NCBI GenBank assembly: GCA_900759665.1
Contig: CAAEWE010000028.1
Coordinates: 1-6,057 of the forward strand
Source of the DNA: Lachnospiraceae bacterium
GTDB taxonomy: Bacteria; Bacillota; Clostridia; Lachnospirales; Lachnospiraceae
Direction: 5' to 3'
DNA length: 6,057 nt
Within the stretch, counting starts at the first letter, position 1, and each line of letters starts with the position of its first letter. Shown here piece by piece: positions 1 to 5,756 of the stretch. The translations under genes and the position numbers were made by a program. The notes below the pieces were generated by a model, which was given only the letters and a program-made list of their open reading frames with translations, searched no databases and was not told the DNA's origin.

Positions 1-1
1 T

Positions 2-187
2 TCATCGAACATCGAAACAGCAAAGCATATAGACTTTTCGAAATCCGTAAGTGACAAGACAATTTTGGTGTACACAGCTCACGGTTATTCAAAAATCCAA
101 GACAAAAATCATATTTACACTGCGGACATAAGAAATATTATGGGCATACCTGATTCTTCGGGGTGGAAAGTTTTAGTCACTCAATAA
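2..187 (+). CDS. 3' end of an unrecognised protein gene (5' end outside window)
   Basis: A frame open from the left edge runs 61 codons to a TAA at 185-187. The visible C-terminus includes DKTILVYTAHGYSKIQ and ends SSGWKVLVTQ. The composition is protein-like: charged and aromatic residues are mixed, and the reverse strand is interrupted by stops. I do not recognise a family and assign no function. The gene converges on the thiamine operon, whose last gene ends at 288, leaving a gap of about 100 nt that contains a small hairpin. No start codon is visible because the gene begins outside the window. It could also be a decayed fragment; the short visible length limits confidence. Confidence 0.5.
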   Translation, partial: SSNIETAKHIDFSKSVSDKTILVYTAHGYSKIQDKNHIYTADIRNIMGIPDSSGWKVLVTQ

Positions 188-203
188 TATGATACCCTCT
201 GCC

Positions 204-231
204 GATGACATCATCTGTCATCCCCGTTTTT
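204..231 (+). terminator. Weak terminator-like hairpin after the left-edge gene
   Basis: GATGACA (204-210) and TGTCATC (216-222) form a perfect 7-bp stem with a 5-nt loop. CCCG and then five T follow (227-231). It sits 16 nt after the stop codon of the left-edge gene and fits a plus-strand Rho-independent terminator. The stem is short and the T run starts 4 nt after it, so it is weak. There is no T run on the minus side, so it does not obviously serve the thiamine operon. Confidence 0.4.
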
Positions 232-287
232 CAAGGAAAATATCACTGCGTATTCTTTTATCATTATACATTACAACTATAAAAAAC

Positions 288-869
288 TCAACTATGACGC
301 CGCATAAAATCCGACATCCGGCACACTCCGGCTGCCCCGGCAGCCATGCACTGCTGTTCGTTCTCATCACAGATGCCTCCCAGAGCATACACCGGGATAT
401 CCACGCTGTCACATACCTGACGCAAAAAGAGTGTTCCACGGGGCGGCACACCCTTTTTGCAGTCTGTGGCAAATACATGACCAGCGGTAATATACGTTGC
501 TCCCAGCTTCTGAGCCTCCACCGCCTCCTCTACCGAATGTGTCGAGGCTCCGATCTCATCAAAGCATTCCTTATCCCTGTCATCCAAAGACCGAAGCAGA
601 GGCATTGGCAGATGAACCGCCCGTACCCCCAATTTCTTTGCTGCCTCCGGATAATAATGAAGCACGCAGGAAACCCTCTCCTGCTGACAGACTTTTAACA
701 CCTTCTCTGCCAGCATCTCATACTGCTCCTGTGGCAGATCCTTCTCCCGCAGAATGATCTTCTCGGGATGAAACCCTGCCACATAACGGAGCTGTTCCAG
801 AAAATTTCCCGTCACCAGATGGCGGTTTGTGATACAGATCTGTGGTATCTTACACATAAATATAATCAT
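288..869 (-). CDS. tenI: TenI-type thiazole tautomerase (ThiE/TenI family)
   Basis: The 193-residue protein is a TIM-barrel member of the ThiE/TenI family. LREKDL (40-45) is the shared phosphate/pyrophosphate-side motif, IGASTHSVEEA lies near 106-116, and ALGGI near 162-166 is the phosphate loop. The decisive segment is GHVFATDCKKG (130-140), which closely matches the active-site stretch of Bacillus subtilis TenI; the catalytic histidine of TenI corresponds to His131 here. True thiamine-phosphate synthases have a GPxF-T-TK type loop there, an IND motif and HLGQ. Here the equivalents are VLHYY and HLPM. I therefore infer a tautomerase that converts the ThiG product to the aromatic thiazole carboxylate phosphate; automated annotation may call it thiE. 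It is the last gene of the operon, and its start overlaps the end of thiH by 20 nt. The ribosome site is poor, which suggests translational coupling. Met5 (857) is an alternative start. Confidence 0.8.
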   Translation of the reverse strand: MIIFMCKIPQICITNRHLVTGNFLEQLRYVAGFHPEKIILREKDLPQEQYEMLAEKVLKVCQQERVSCVLHYYPEAAKKLGVRAVHLPMPLLRSLDDRDKECFDEIGASTHSVEEAVEAQKLGATYITAGHVFATDCKKGVPPRGTLFLRQVCDSVDIPVYALGGICDENEQQCMAAGAAGVCRMSDFMRRHS

Positions 870-2100
870 TTAATACCGGCTGCAGCCCCTCTGACTCCAT
901 GTCCTGATACATCTGGTCAAAACTTCTGCCATCTGCAATCTCAAACTGCTCGTCTCCGGTATCCTCCTCACTTTCCCCGGTATATTTTTCTTCGTGGTCA
1001 CCAATGCCGGTAGACACACCTGCTGAAATCTTTGTTGCCGCAATCTTGGCAATGCCGTCACGAAATGACTTTTCCTCCCGCGAGGACACCGTAATTCCCA
1101 CATATGGCAGGAAAATACGATAGGCACAAAGCACCTGACAAAGCTGTCTCTCATGGACGTCCAACGGATTGATCTTGTCATTATTGATGATCGGCCGCAG
1201 TCTCGGACAGGACAGGGAGAACTCTCCCTGCGGATATTTTCTCTGGAGATAATAAACATGAAGTGCTGACGCCAGCGCATCCTTTCGAAAATCCGCCAGT
1301 CCCAGAAGTGCCGAAAAACCGACACCACGCATACCTCCCATCAAGGCACGTTCCTGTGCCTCAAATCGATACGGAAATACTCTCTTGTGTCCCATCAGAT
1401 GAAGGGTCTCATACTTATCACTGTCATAGGTCTCCTGAAATACCGTCACATAGTCTGCTCCACATTCATGAAGATAACGGTAGTCCTCCGAATTCACCGG
1501 ATAAATCTCCAGTCCCACATTCCGGAAATACTCCTTCGCCAGCTTACATGCCTCGCCAATATACTTAATATCACTCATCCCCGGACTCTCGCCGGTCAGC
1601 ATCAGAATCTCCTCAATGCCGGAATCCGCAATGATCTTCATCTCCTTCCGGATCTCGTCCGCATTCAGACGTTTCCGGTTAATGTCATTGTAGCAGTTAA
1701 ATCCGCAATATATACAGTAGTTTTCACAATAATTCGCAATATACAGCGGCGTAAACAGATACACGGTATTGCCAAAATGCTTGCTGGTCTCCCGCTTTGC
1801 CTTTGCCGCCATCTCCTCCAGAAACGGCTCTGCCGCCGGAGAGAGAAGTGCCTTAAAATCCTCCACACTGCAGTGCTCACTCTGCAGTGCCCGCCGCACG
1901 TCAACTGCCGTATATTTCGAATAATCATAGCTCTCCATCTGGAAAAGCACCTTCTCCCGGACCTCCGGGGAAATCTGTTCCATTCCCTCCATATACGCCA
2001 TATGATCCGTACGGCTCGCGGGATCATTCTCCAGACGGTGCTTTTTTTCCAGAGCCTTTTCACTCAATTTATCCGAATCCACAAAAAAATCATTTTCCAT
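850..2100 (-). CDS. thiH: 2-iminoacetate synthase ThiH (radical SAM tyrosine lyase)
   Basis: ThiH cleaves tyrosine with S-adenosylmethionine to give dehydroglycine (2-iminoacetate) and p-cresol. Dehydroglycine feeds ThiG. From the ATG at 2100 the protein has 416 residues, somewhat longer than E. coli ThiH. The radical-SAM cluster motif CENYCIYC (Cys125, Cys129, Cys132) follows TPLYIANY. Downstream are LTGESP (about 168-173), GLEIYPVNSEDY, the ThiH-typical GGMRGVGFSALLGL, SCPRLRP (about 298-304) and KISAGVSTGIGDH near the C-terminus. There is no extra C-terminal cysteine cluster of the HydG kind, so HydG is unlikely. An ATG at 2115 is also in frame, but AGGAG sits 7 nt before the 2100 ATG and nothing comparable precedes 2115. 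It follows thiG after a 130-nt structured gap and overlaps tenI. Use of oxygen-sensitive ThiH instead of ThiO fits an anaerobe. Confidence 0.95.
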   Translation of the reverse strand: MENDFFVDSDKLSEKALEKKHRLENDPASRTDHMAYMEGMEQISPEVREKVLFQMESYDYSKYTAVDVRRALQSEHCSVEDFKALLSPAAEPFLEEMAAKAKRETSKHFGNTVYLFTPLYIANYCENYCIYCGFNCYNDINRKRLNADEIRKEMKIIADSGIEEILMLTGESPGMSDIKYIGEACKLAKEYFRNVGLEIYPVNSEDYRYLHECGADYVTVFQETYDSDKYETLHLMGHKRVFPYRFEAQERALMGGMRGVGFSALLGLADFRKDALASALHVYYLQRKYPQGEFSLSCPRLRPIINNDKINPLDVHERQLCQVLCAYRIFLPYVGITVSSREEKSFRDGIAKIAATKISAGVSTGIGDHEEKYTGESEEDTGDEQFEIADGRSFDQMYQDMESEGLQPVLNDYIYV

Positions 2101-2107
2101 GTTGTTA

Positions 2108-2112
2108 CTCCT
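2108..2112 (-). promoter_or_regulatory. Ribosome binding site deciding the thiH start
   Basis: On the minus strand AGGAG is followed by TAACAAC and ATG (2100), a 7-nt spacing. The site lies inside the five codons that a start at 2115 would add. It therefore supports the shorter protein beginning MENDFF. Confidence 0.75.
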
Positions 2113-2183
2113 CATTTTTTAGTTCGAAGTTATTTTTGCCGCAAACTTTGGGCCGCAGGCACAAATTTGCCATGTTAAACTTT

Positions 2184-2223
2184 AGAACTTCTTAGCTGCG
2201 TCTTTCGCAGCTTTAGAAGTTCT
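2184..2223. repeat. Long intercistronic stem-loop between thiG and thiH
   Basis: On the plus strand AGAACTTCT (2184-2192) pairs with AGAAGTTCT (2215-2223), and AGCTGCG (2194-2200) pairs with CGCAGCT (2206-2212). A T/TT internal loop separates the two helices and the apical loop is TCTTT. That gives 16 perfect pairs. Read in the operon direction (minus) it has no following T run, so it is not a normal terminator for thiG. A role in transcript processing or stability, or a small dispersed palindrome, is inference. It sits 8-47 nt after the thiG stop codon. Confidence 0.8.
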
Positions 2224-2230
2224 TTTCACA

Positions 2231-3001
2231 TTAGTCGCGTAAAAACCCAGTCAACGGATCGGACGCTGCTGCGCCTCTCTCCAGCACCCTGCCAAGGCCT
2301 GCCAGATATGCCGCACGGCCTGCGTTGATGGCATCCTTAAAAGCCCCCGCCATTGCCGCCACATCACCGGCAGTCGCAATCGCTGTATTGGCCATTACAG
2401 CAGCTGCTCCCATCTCCATACACTCGCATGCCTGGGACGGACGGCCGATTCCGGCATCCACAATGATCGGCAGATCAATCTCGTCTACCAGGATCTGAAT
2501 AAATTCCTTCGTCGCCAGTCCCTTGTTGGATCCGATCGGCGATGCCAGAGGCATCACGGCTGCCGCTCCGGCATTAACCAGATCTCTTGCCGCATACAGA
2601 TCCGGATACATGTAAGGAAGAACCACAAAGCCCTCCCTCGCCAGCTGCTCCGTTGCCTTGATGGTCTCTGCATTGTCCGGCAGCAAATACTTGCTGTCAC
2701 GCATGATCTCAATCTTCACAAAATCGCCACAGCCAAGCTCTCTCGCCATCCGTGCAATGCGGACTGCCTCCTTGGCATCCCTTGCCCCGGAAGTATTCGG
2801 CAGCAACGTCACATTGTCCGGAATATAGTCGAGAATATTCTCGCTCTGCCTGGTGTTGGTCCGGCGCACCGCCAGCGTAATGATCTCCGCCTGCGCATTC
2901 TCCACTGCCGCCTTGATCAACTCCATGGAATACTTCCCGGATCCCAGAATAAAACGGGATGAAAACTCCTTGCCACCTAATGTAAATGTATCCTTGCTCA
3001 T
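2231..3001 (-). CDS. thiG: Thiazole synthase ThiG
   Basis: ThiG condenses deoxyxylulose 5-phosphate, dehydroglycine and the sulfur of ThiS thiocarboxylate into the thiazole phosphate. The 256-residue length is typical. Visible family motifs are LGSGKY (19-24), LPNTSGARDAKEAVRIARM (67-85), VKIEI with the Schiff-base lysine at Lys96, VMPLASPIGSNKGL, and DAGIGRPSQA, where phosphate is bound. NTAIA follows. All catalytic landmarks are present and the frame is intact. The ATG overlaps the thiS stop codon as ATGA (2998-3001). A purine-rich GGAGGAGGAG ribosome site lies a few nt upstream inside the thiS coding end, so the two genes are likely coupled in translation. A 130-nt gap with a strong stem-loop follows before thiH. 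Confidence 0.97.
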   Translation of the reverse strand: MSKDTFTLGGKEFSSRFILGSGKYSMELIKAAVENAQAEIITLAVRRTNTRQSENILDYIPDNVTLLPNTSGARDAKEAVRIARMARELGCGDFVKIEIMRDSKYLLPDNAETIKATEQLAREGFVVLPYMYPDLYAARDLVNAGAAAVMPLASPIGSNKGLATKEFIQILVDEIDLPIIVDAGIGRPSQACECMEMGAAAVMANTAIATAGDVAAMAGAFKDAINAGRAAYLAGLGRVLERGAAASDPLTGFLRD

Positions 3002-3210
3002 CTTGCTCCTCCTCCCATAAACATCACAATTTCAACAACATCTCCGTCATGAAAAACAGTCTCCGGAAACTTCTCCCTCGGAACCATCGCCTCATTCAGC
3101 TCCACCGCTACCATCTCCGGCCGGTGTCCCTGCTCCTCCAGAAATTCCAGAAGTCCCTTTTTGGCAAAATCATACTCCTGTCCATTAATCTTGATCATAA
3201 CTGATAACAT
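2998..3210 (-). CDS. thiS: Sulfur carrier protein ThiS, with an extended C-terminus
   Basis: ThiS is a ubiquitin-like carrier. Its C-terminal Gly-Gly is adenylated by ThiF and converted to a thiocarboxylate, which ThiG uses. The 70-residue protein shows the expected IKINGQEYDF opening strand, the VAVELNEAMVPREKF middle and the HDGDVVEIVMFMGGG ending. The chain does not stop at the glycines: GGG is followed by Ala-Arg and then TGA. B. subtilis and E. coli ThiS end in glycine. The final codons GGA GGA GGA GCA AGA TGA double as the ribosome site and start of thiG. The start is uncertain: AGGAG lies only 2 nt before the ATG at 3210 and 14 nt before a second ATG at 3198, which would give 66 residues starting MIKING, closer to the family norm. 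Confidence 0.93.
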   Translation of the reverse strand: MLSVMIKINGQEYDFAKKGLLEFLEEQGHRPEMVAVELNEAMVPREKFPETVFHDGDVVEIVMFMGGGAR

Positions 3211-3229
3211 AACTCCTCTCTATCGTCGT

Positions 3230-3278
3230 GTTGGCCAACCTAAAACAGGCAGATCTGCTGTCAAACAACAGCAGTTTT
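3230..3278. promoter_or_regulatory. Cluster of palindromes in the thiS leader
   Basis: Three overlapping or adjacent inverted repeats lie just upstream of thiS. GTTGGCCAAC (3230-3239) and GCAGATCTGC (3249-3258) are perfect 10-nt palindromes. CTGCTGT (3255-3261) pairs with ACAGCAG (3268-3274) around a CAAACA loop, with four T after it on the plus strand. The second and third share bases and so are mutually exclusive as RNA structures. They could be operators or parts of a leader structure; no regulator can be named. Confidence 0.4.
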
Positions 3279-3301
3279 CCTATTAAAGTTTCCTATAAAA
3301 C

Positions 3302-3353
3302 AAAAAATGGTACACAAGAAAAACACCCGAGGTGGTGTCCCCCTTCGTGTACC
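3302..3353 (-). terminator. Strong Rho-independent terminator or attenuator hairpin between sfsA and thiS
   Basis: On the minus strand GGTACAC (3353-3347) pairs with GTGTACC (3315-3309). The stem then continues, after one bulged G, through AAGGGGGACACC against GGTGTTTTTCTT, with several G-T pairs, for about 19 pairs in total. ATTTTTTG follows. The hairpin begins 52 nt after the sfsA stop codon. The simplest reading is the terminator of the WYL-sfsA transcript. A promoter-like pair lies upstream of it, so it may also act as an attenuator for thiSGH-tenI. Confidence 0.8.
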
Positions 3354-3379
3354 AAAATCCGGTCAGCACTCTGTGGTTA

Positions 3380-3408
3380 AGGATAACATGAGGAACCGGA
3401 AATGTCAA
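3380..3408 (-). promoter_or_regulatory. Candidate sigma-70 type promoter for the thi operon
   Basis: On the minus strand a perfect TTGACA (3408-3403), overlapping the sfsA stop codon, is followed by 17 nt and TATCCT (3385-3380), which matches four of six positions of the -10 consensus. Transcription would start near 3373, and the hairpin at 3353-3302 would then lie in the leader. No better promoter is visible between the hairpin and thiS. The call is from consensus matching only. Confidence 0.45.
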
Positions 3409-4079
3409 ATGGTTCTTGGCTGCAGCGATTCTCTTATCTCCAAAGAATCATACCCTACCACGCATGGCAGAAAAATAATTCGAACTCCCGCCTCCACAGC
3501 CTCATTCCATGCCGTTCCAAACTCCGGCTGCATCTCCACATGCGGGCGCACCTCCCGAATTCCCTCCATCGGAATCACAAATGCCACTGCACATCGATAT
3601 CCGAAACGGCTCGCCTGTGCCAGCTCCCGCAGATGTTTTACGCCCCGTTTCGTCGGTGCATCCGGGAAATATCCAATTCCATCCCGCTCCAGCGTGCAGC
3701 CCTTCACCTCCAGCAGATATTCCTGATCATCCTTTTTCATATAAAAATCAATCCTGGAATCCCCATATCTGTATTCCGGTTTTACCACATCAAAATTCTT
3801 TGTTTGAAGCCACTCCTTCACAACCTTATTCGGTGCCTGGCTGTCGATATTCACCCAGCCAAGCTTCTCCTTATAAACAGCAATCAGATCATACTTCGTC
3901 TTACGATTGGGATTATCCGGCTTTTCCAGACGCACCCTCGCTCCGGGAAGCAATAGTTCCTGACAGCGTCCGGTATTTTTTACATGAACCGTCTCCGAAA
4001 TGCCATCAATGGACACGTGGGCAATAAAACGGTTGGGACGGTCGATAAATAAACCCTCAATAATATGTGTATATTGCAT
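3405..4079 (-). CDS. sfsA: SfsA family DNA-binding protein / putative nuclease
   Basis: The 224-residue length and motifs are those of SfsA (sugar fermentation stimulation protein). The N-terminal part has RPNRFIAHV (14-22) and VHVKNTGRCQELLLPGA (31-47), the oligonucleotide-binding-like half. The C-terminal half has SRIDF (108-112) and LEVKGCTLERDGIGYFPDAP, then TKRGVKHLREL (143-153). Asp111 and Glu124-x-Lys126 fit a PD-(D/E)XK nuclease-type core. The family name comes from E. coli maltose-gene effects; its role in Clostridia is not settled. AAGGAG lies 12 nt before the ATG, a slightly long spacing. The gene follows the WYL regulator gene with a 39-nt gap and no visible terminator, so they are probably co-transcribed. 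A strong hairpin terminator follows. Confidence 0.93.
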   Translation of the reverse strand: MQYTHIIEGLFIDRPNRFIAHVSIDGISETVHVKNTGRCQELLLPGARVRLEKPDNPNRKTKYDLIAVYKEKLGWVNIDSQAPNKVVKEWLQTKNFDVVKPEYRYGDSRIDFYMKKDDQEYLLEVKGCTLERDGIGYFPDAPTKRGVKHLRELAQASRFGYRCAVAFVIPMEGIREVRPHVEMQPEFGTAWNEAVEAGVRIIFLPCVVGYDSLEIRESLQPRTI

Positions 4080-4118
4080 AGGATCGGTTTTCTCCTTTGA
4101 TCAGTATCTTTCTCAGCT

Positions 4119-5126
4119 CTAATCTTCATCAGAATATACATGGTATGTCTGCATCAGTGACTGCACTCTGCCACGCATTCTTCCTACTACGTTTTCCGGT
4201 CCGGCAATCTGCACACGATCCCCCAGCCCGATCACCCAGCCCAAAAAATTATCACTGACAACAACACGAACCGTTGCCCGAAAATGCTCCTCATCCACCT
4301 TGCGTATCTGCGTTTCTCTTCCAAAACGATCTATGATCATCCCGATCGAATCATTCTCACAGATCAATTCCACCGGCTGCTCCTCTCCACTAAACATCCC
4401 AAAATGCCTGCTGCTATATTTTGACATGTCCAGTTTTCGAAACATCATTTCTCCCTCTCTCTTTTGTTCCGTCAACCGAACATTGCGCAGTTTATCCACC
4501 CGAAAATGTTTTATTTTCTCCGCCGCACTGTCATAACCAACCAGATAATAATTCTCATCATCCCACACAAGTCCCCACGGCGAAACCCTGTAATATCTGC
4601 CATCATGCCGAAGTTCCATTTCCTTGCGCAGGTTCCACTTGCAATACTGAAACTGAAGCATTCTATCCTCATCAATAGCACTATAAACTTTATCAATATT
4701 ATAAAAAATATGCTCATTCATCGTCTTCACACGGCCATGCACCTGCACTTGACGATCCAGTTTTTTGGCATCAAAAACACTCACCAGGCGTTCCAGTTTC
4801 TTTATCAACTGGCGCGACTTTTTTTCGGTAATAAACTTCGACGACTGTACCGCATCCACCAAAAGCTTCAGCTCTGCGATTTCCCACTCCCGCTGTCCCA
4901 CATAATAATACGTGGTTCGATTCTTCTTGACACTATTGATATCCAGTCCAAATATCTGCAATGTCTCAATATCCGAATACAAGCTCCTACGCTCCGCCTC
5001 GATACCATACTGCTGAAGCTTCTCAATTAAGTCGGAAATCTGCAGGCCGTGGTTATCATCGGTTTTTTCCAGAAAAATCTGCATAAGATACAGGAGTTTT
5101 AATTTTTGACGTGGAGATTTTGCCAT
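4119..5126 (-). CDS. WYL-domain transcriptional regulator with N-terminal winged helix
   Basis: The 335-residue protein has the DeoR/YafY-like layout. Residues about 8-70 form a winged helix-turn-helix, including RRSLYSDIETLQIFG (46-60). A helical linker follows (about 80-130). A WYL domain at about 135-220 includes YYRVSPWGLVWDDENYYLVG (178-197) and HFRVDKL (207-213); the name motif is YYL here. A WCX-like C-terminal domain spans about 245-325. WYL domains are thought to bind nucleic acid or other ligands, and the protein would act as a cytoplasmic DNA-binding regulator. Its target is unknown. The ATG has AGGTG 4 nt upstream. It precedes sfsA by 39 nt. Its 5' end faces the trailer of the CRISPR array across 100 nt. 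WYL proteins are known neighbours and regulators of some CRISPR systems, but pairing with sfsA makes a chance neighbourhood equally possible. Confidence 0.92.
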   Translation of the reverse strand: MAKSPRQKLKLLYLMQIFLEKTDDNHGLQISDLIEKLQQYGIEAERRSLYSDIETLQIFGLDINSVKKNRTTYYYVGQREWEIAELKLLVDAVQSSKFITEKKSRQLIKKLERLVSVFDAKKLDRQVQVHGRVKTMNEHIFYNIDKVYSAIDEDRMLQFQYCKWNLRKEMELRHDGRYYRVSPWGLVWDDENYYLVGYDSAAEKIKHFRVDKLRNVRLTEQKREGEMMFRKLDMSKYSSRHFGMFSGEEQPVELICENDSIGMIIDRFGRETQIRKVDEEHFRATVRVVVSDNFLGWVIGLGDRVQIAGPENVVGRMRGRVQSLMQTYHVYSDED

Positions 5127-5226
5127 AGGGCACCTGCCTTTCTGATGTTACGTACTTTTTAACTGTCTTATGTAAATGATTGTGTTTTATTTTCTTTGGA
5201 TTAACAGCCCTGGAAATCGTATCCAA

Positions 5227-5262
5227 GTTTTACGATAACTCAATTCTTCCGGGTACTAAAAT
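5227..5262 (-). repeat. Trailer-end CRISPR repeat with one substitution
   Basis: This repeat is identical to the consensus except for G instead of A at 5251 (CCGGG for CCAGG on the plus strand). Mutated terminal repeats usually mark the trailer end, so this agrees with a leader on the right. Confidence 0.85.
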
Positions 5263-5519
5263 GATTAAACTTGTCCAGTCTTCGGGCAAATAGTTTTACG
5301 ATAACTCAATTCTTCCAGGTACTAAAATTCAGAAAAAATCTGTTTGATCTTCAGGGTAGTTTTACGATAACTCAATTCTTCCAGGTACTAAAATGCGTTC
5401 TGGTATTCAAAAGTCACTACATTAGTTTTACGATAACTCAATTCTTCCAGGTACTAAAATACTGACGGCTTTTGTAAATTAGATCTGGATGTTTTACGAT
5501 AACTCAATTCTTCCAGGTA

Positions 5520-5603
5520 CTAAAATACCAATTCCATCACTAATCCCTTCCATATACAAAATAATACATCTTTTGCTAATTTGTCAATAACTTTCCTTTC
5601 CAT
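5520..5603 (-). CDS. Possible 27-residue ORF ending inside a CRISPR repeat
   Basis: On the minus strand GAGAGGTGG (5617-5609) lies 5 nt before an ATG at 5603. The frame encodes MERKVIDKLAKDVLFC, then a hydrophobic stretch ending LVMELVF. The TAG stop (5522-5520) is supplied by the ATTTTAG start of repeat 5. The first half looks like a real protein start and the ribosome site is good. The C-terminus is set by the repeat, which suggests either a gene cut off by the array or a coincidental ORF. No family is recognised. A toxin-like or crRNA-linked role would be pure speculation. Confidence 0.3.
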   Translation of the reverse strand: MERKVIDKLAKDVLFCIWKGLVMELVF

Positions 5604-5720
5604 ATTATCCACCTCTCGTATGCTAAAATTCATAGCGAAGTCCTTACCAACTTTTCTAACAAGGCCTCAATCGTCTCCTATACATTAAAATCAAGAGACC
5701 TATCAACTATGAACTCCCAA
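5527..5720. other. 194-nt block interrupting the CRISPR array
   Basis: This AT-rich block separates repeats 5 and 6. Its length does not equal any whole number of 30-nt spacers and 36-nt repeats. It contains no intact repeat. On the minus strand it has a 27-codon ORF with a ribosome site, and two places that begin like the repeat: ATTTTA at 5691 and ATTTTAG at 5629. These start 65 and 127 nt after the start of repeat 6, close to the 66 and 132 expected for regular units. It may be an eroded array section, an insertion remnant, or a junction of two arrays. Confidence 0.7.
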
Positions 5721-5756
5721 ATTTTATAATAACCCAATTCTCCCAGGTACTAAAAT
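5721..5756 (-). repeat. Degenerate CRISPR repeat (repeat 6)
   Basis: Aligned to the consensus without gaps, it differs at five positions (plus-strand repeat positions 1, 7, 8, 14, 22). All five are transitions. The last 14 nt, CCAGGTACTAAAAT, are unchanged; read on the minus strand these form the crRNA part expected to pair with a tracrRNA. A normal 30-nt spacer separates it from repeat 7. It is therefore the trailer-side repeat of the right-hand half-array. Confidence 0.9.

Noticed and set aside
189..1013. Plus-strand open frames opposite tenI
   Set aside because: They are antisense shadows of a gene with clear family motifs and have no ribosome sites or recognisable protein features.
850..2100. 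HydG instead of ThiH
   Set aside because: The C-terminal region lacks a second cysteine cluster, and the central motifs are typical of ThiH within a thiazole operon.
3302..3404. T-box leader, suggested by GGTGG and GGGTG-plus-T motifs
   Set aside because: The motifs are arms of one simple hairpin. There is no specifier stem and no full AGGGTGG-ACCGCG element, and the adjacent gene is not amino-acid related.
5271..5465. Plus-strand ORF with repeated FTITQFFQVLK segments
   Set aside because: The repeated peptide is the translation of the CRISPR repeat, because 66-nt units keep the same frame. It is not a repeat protein.
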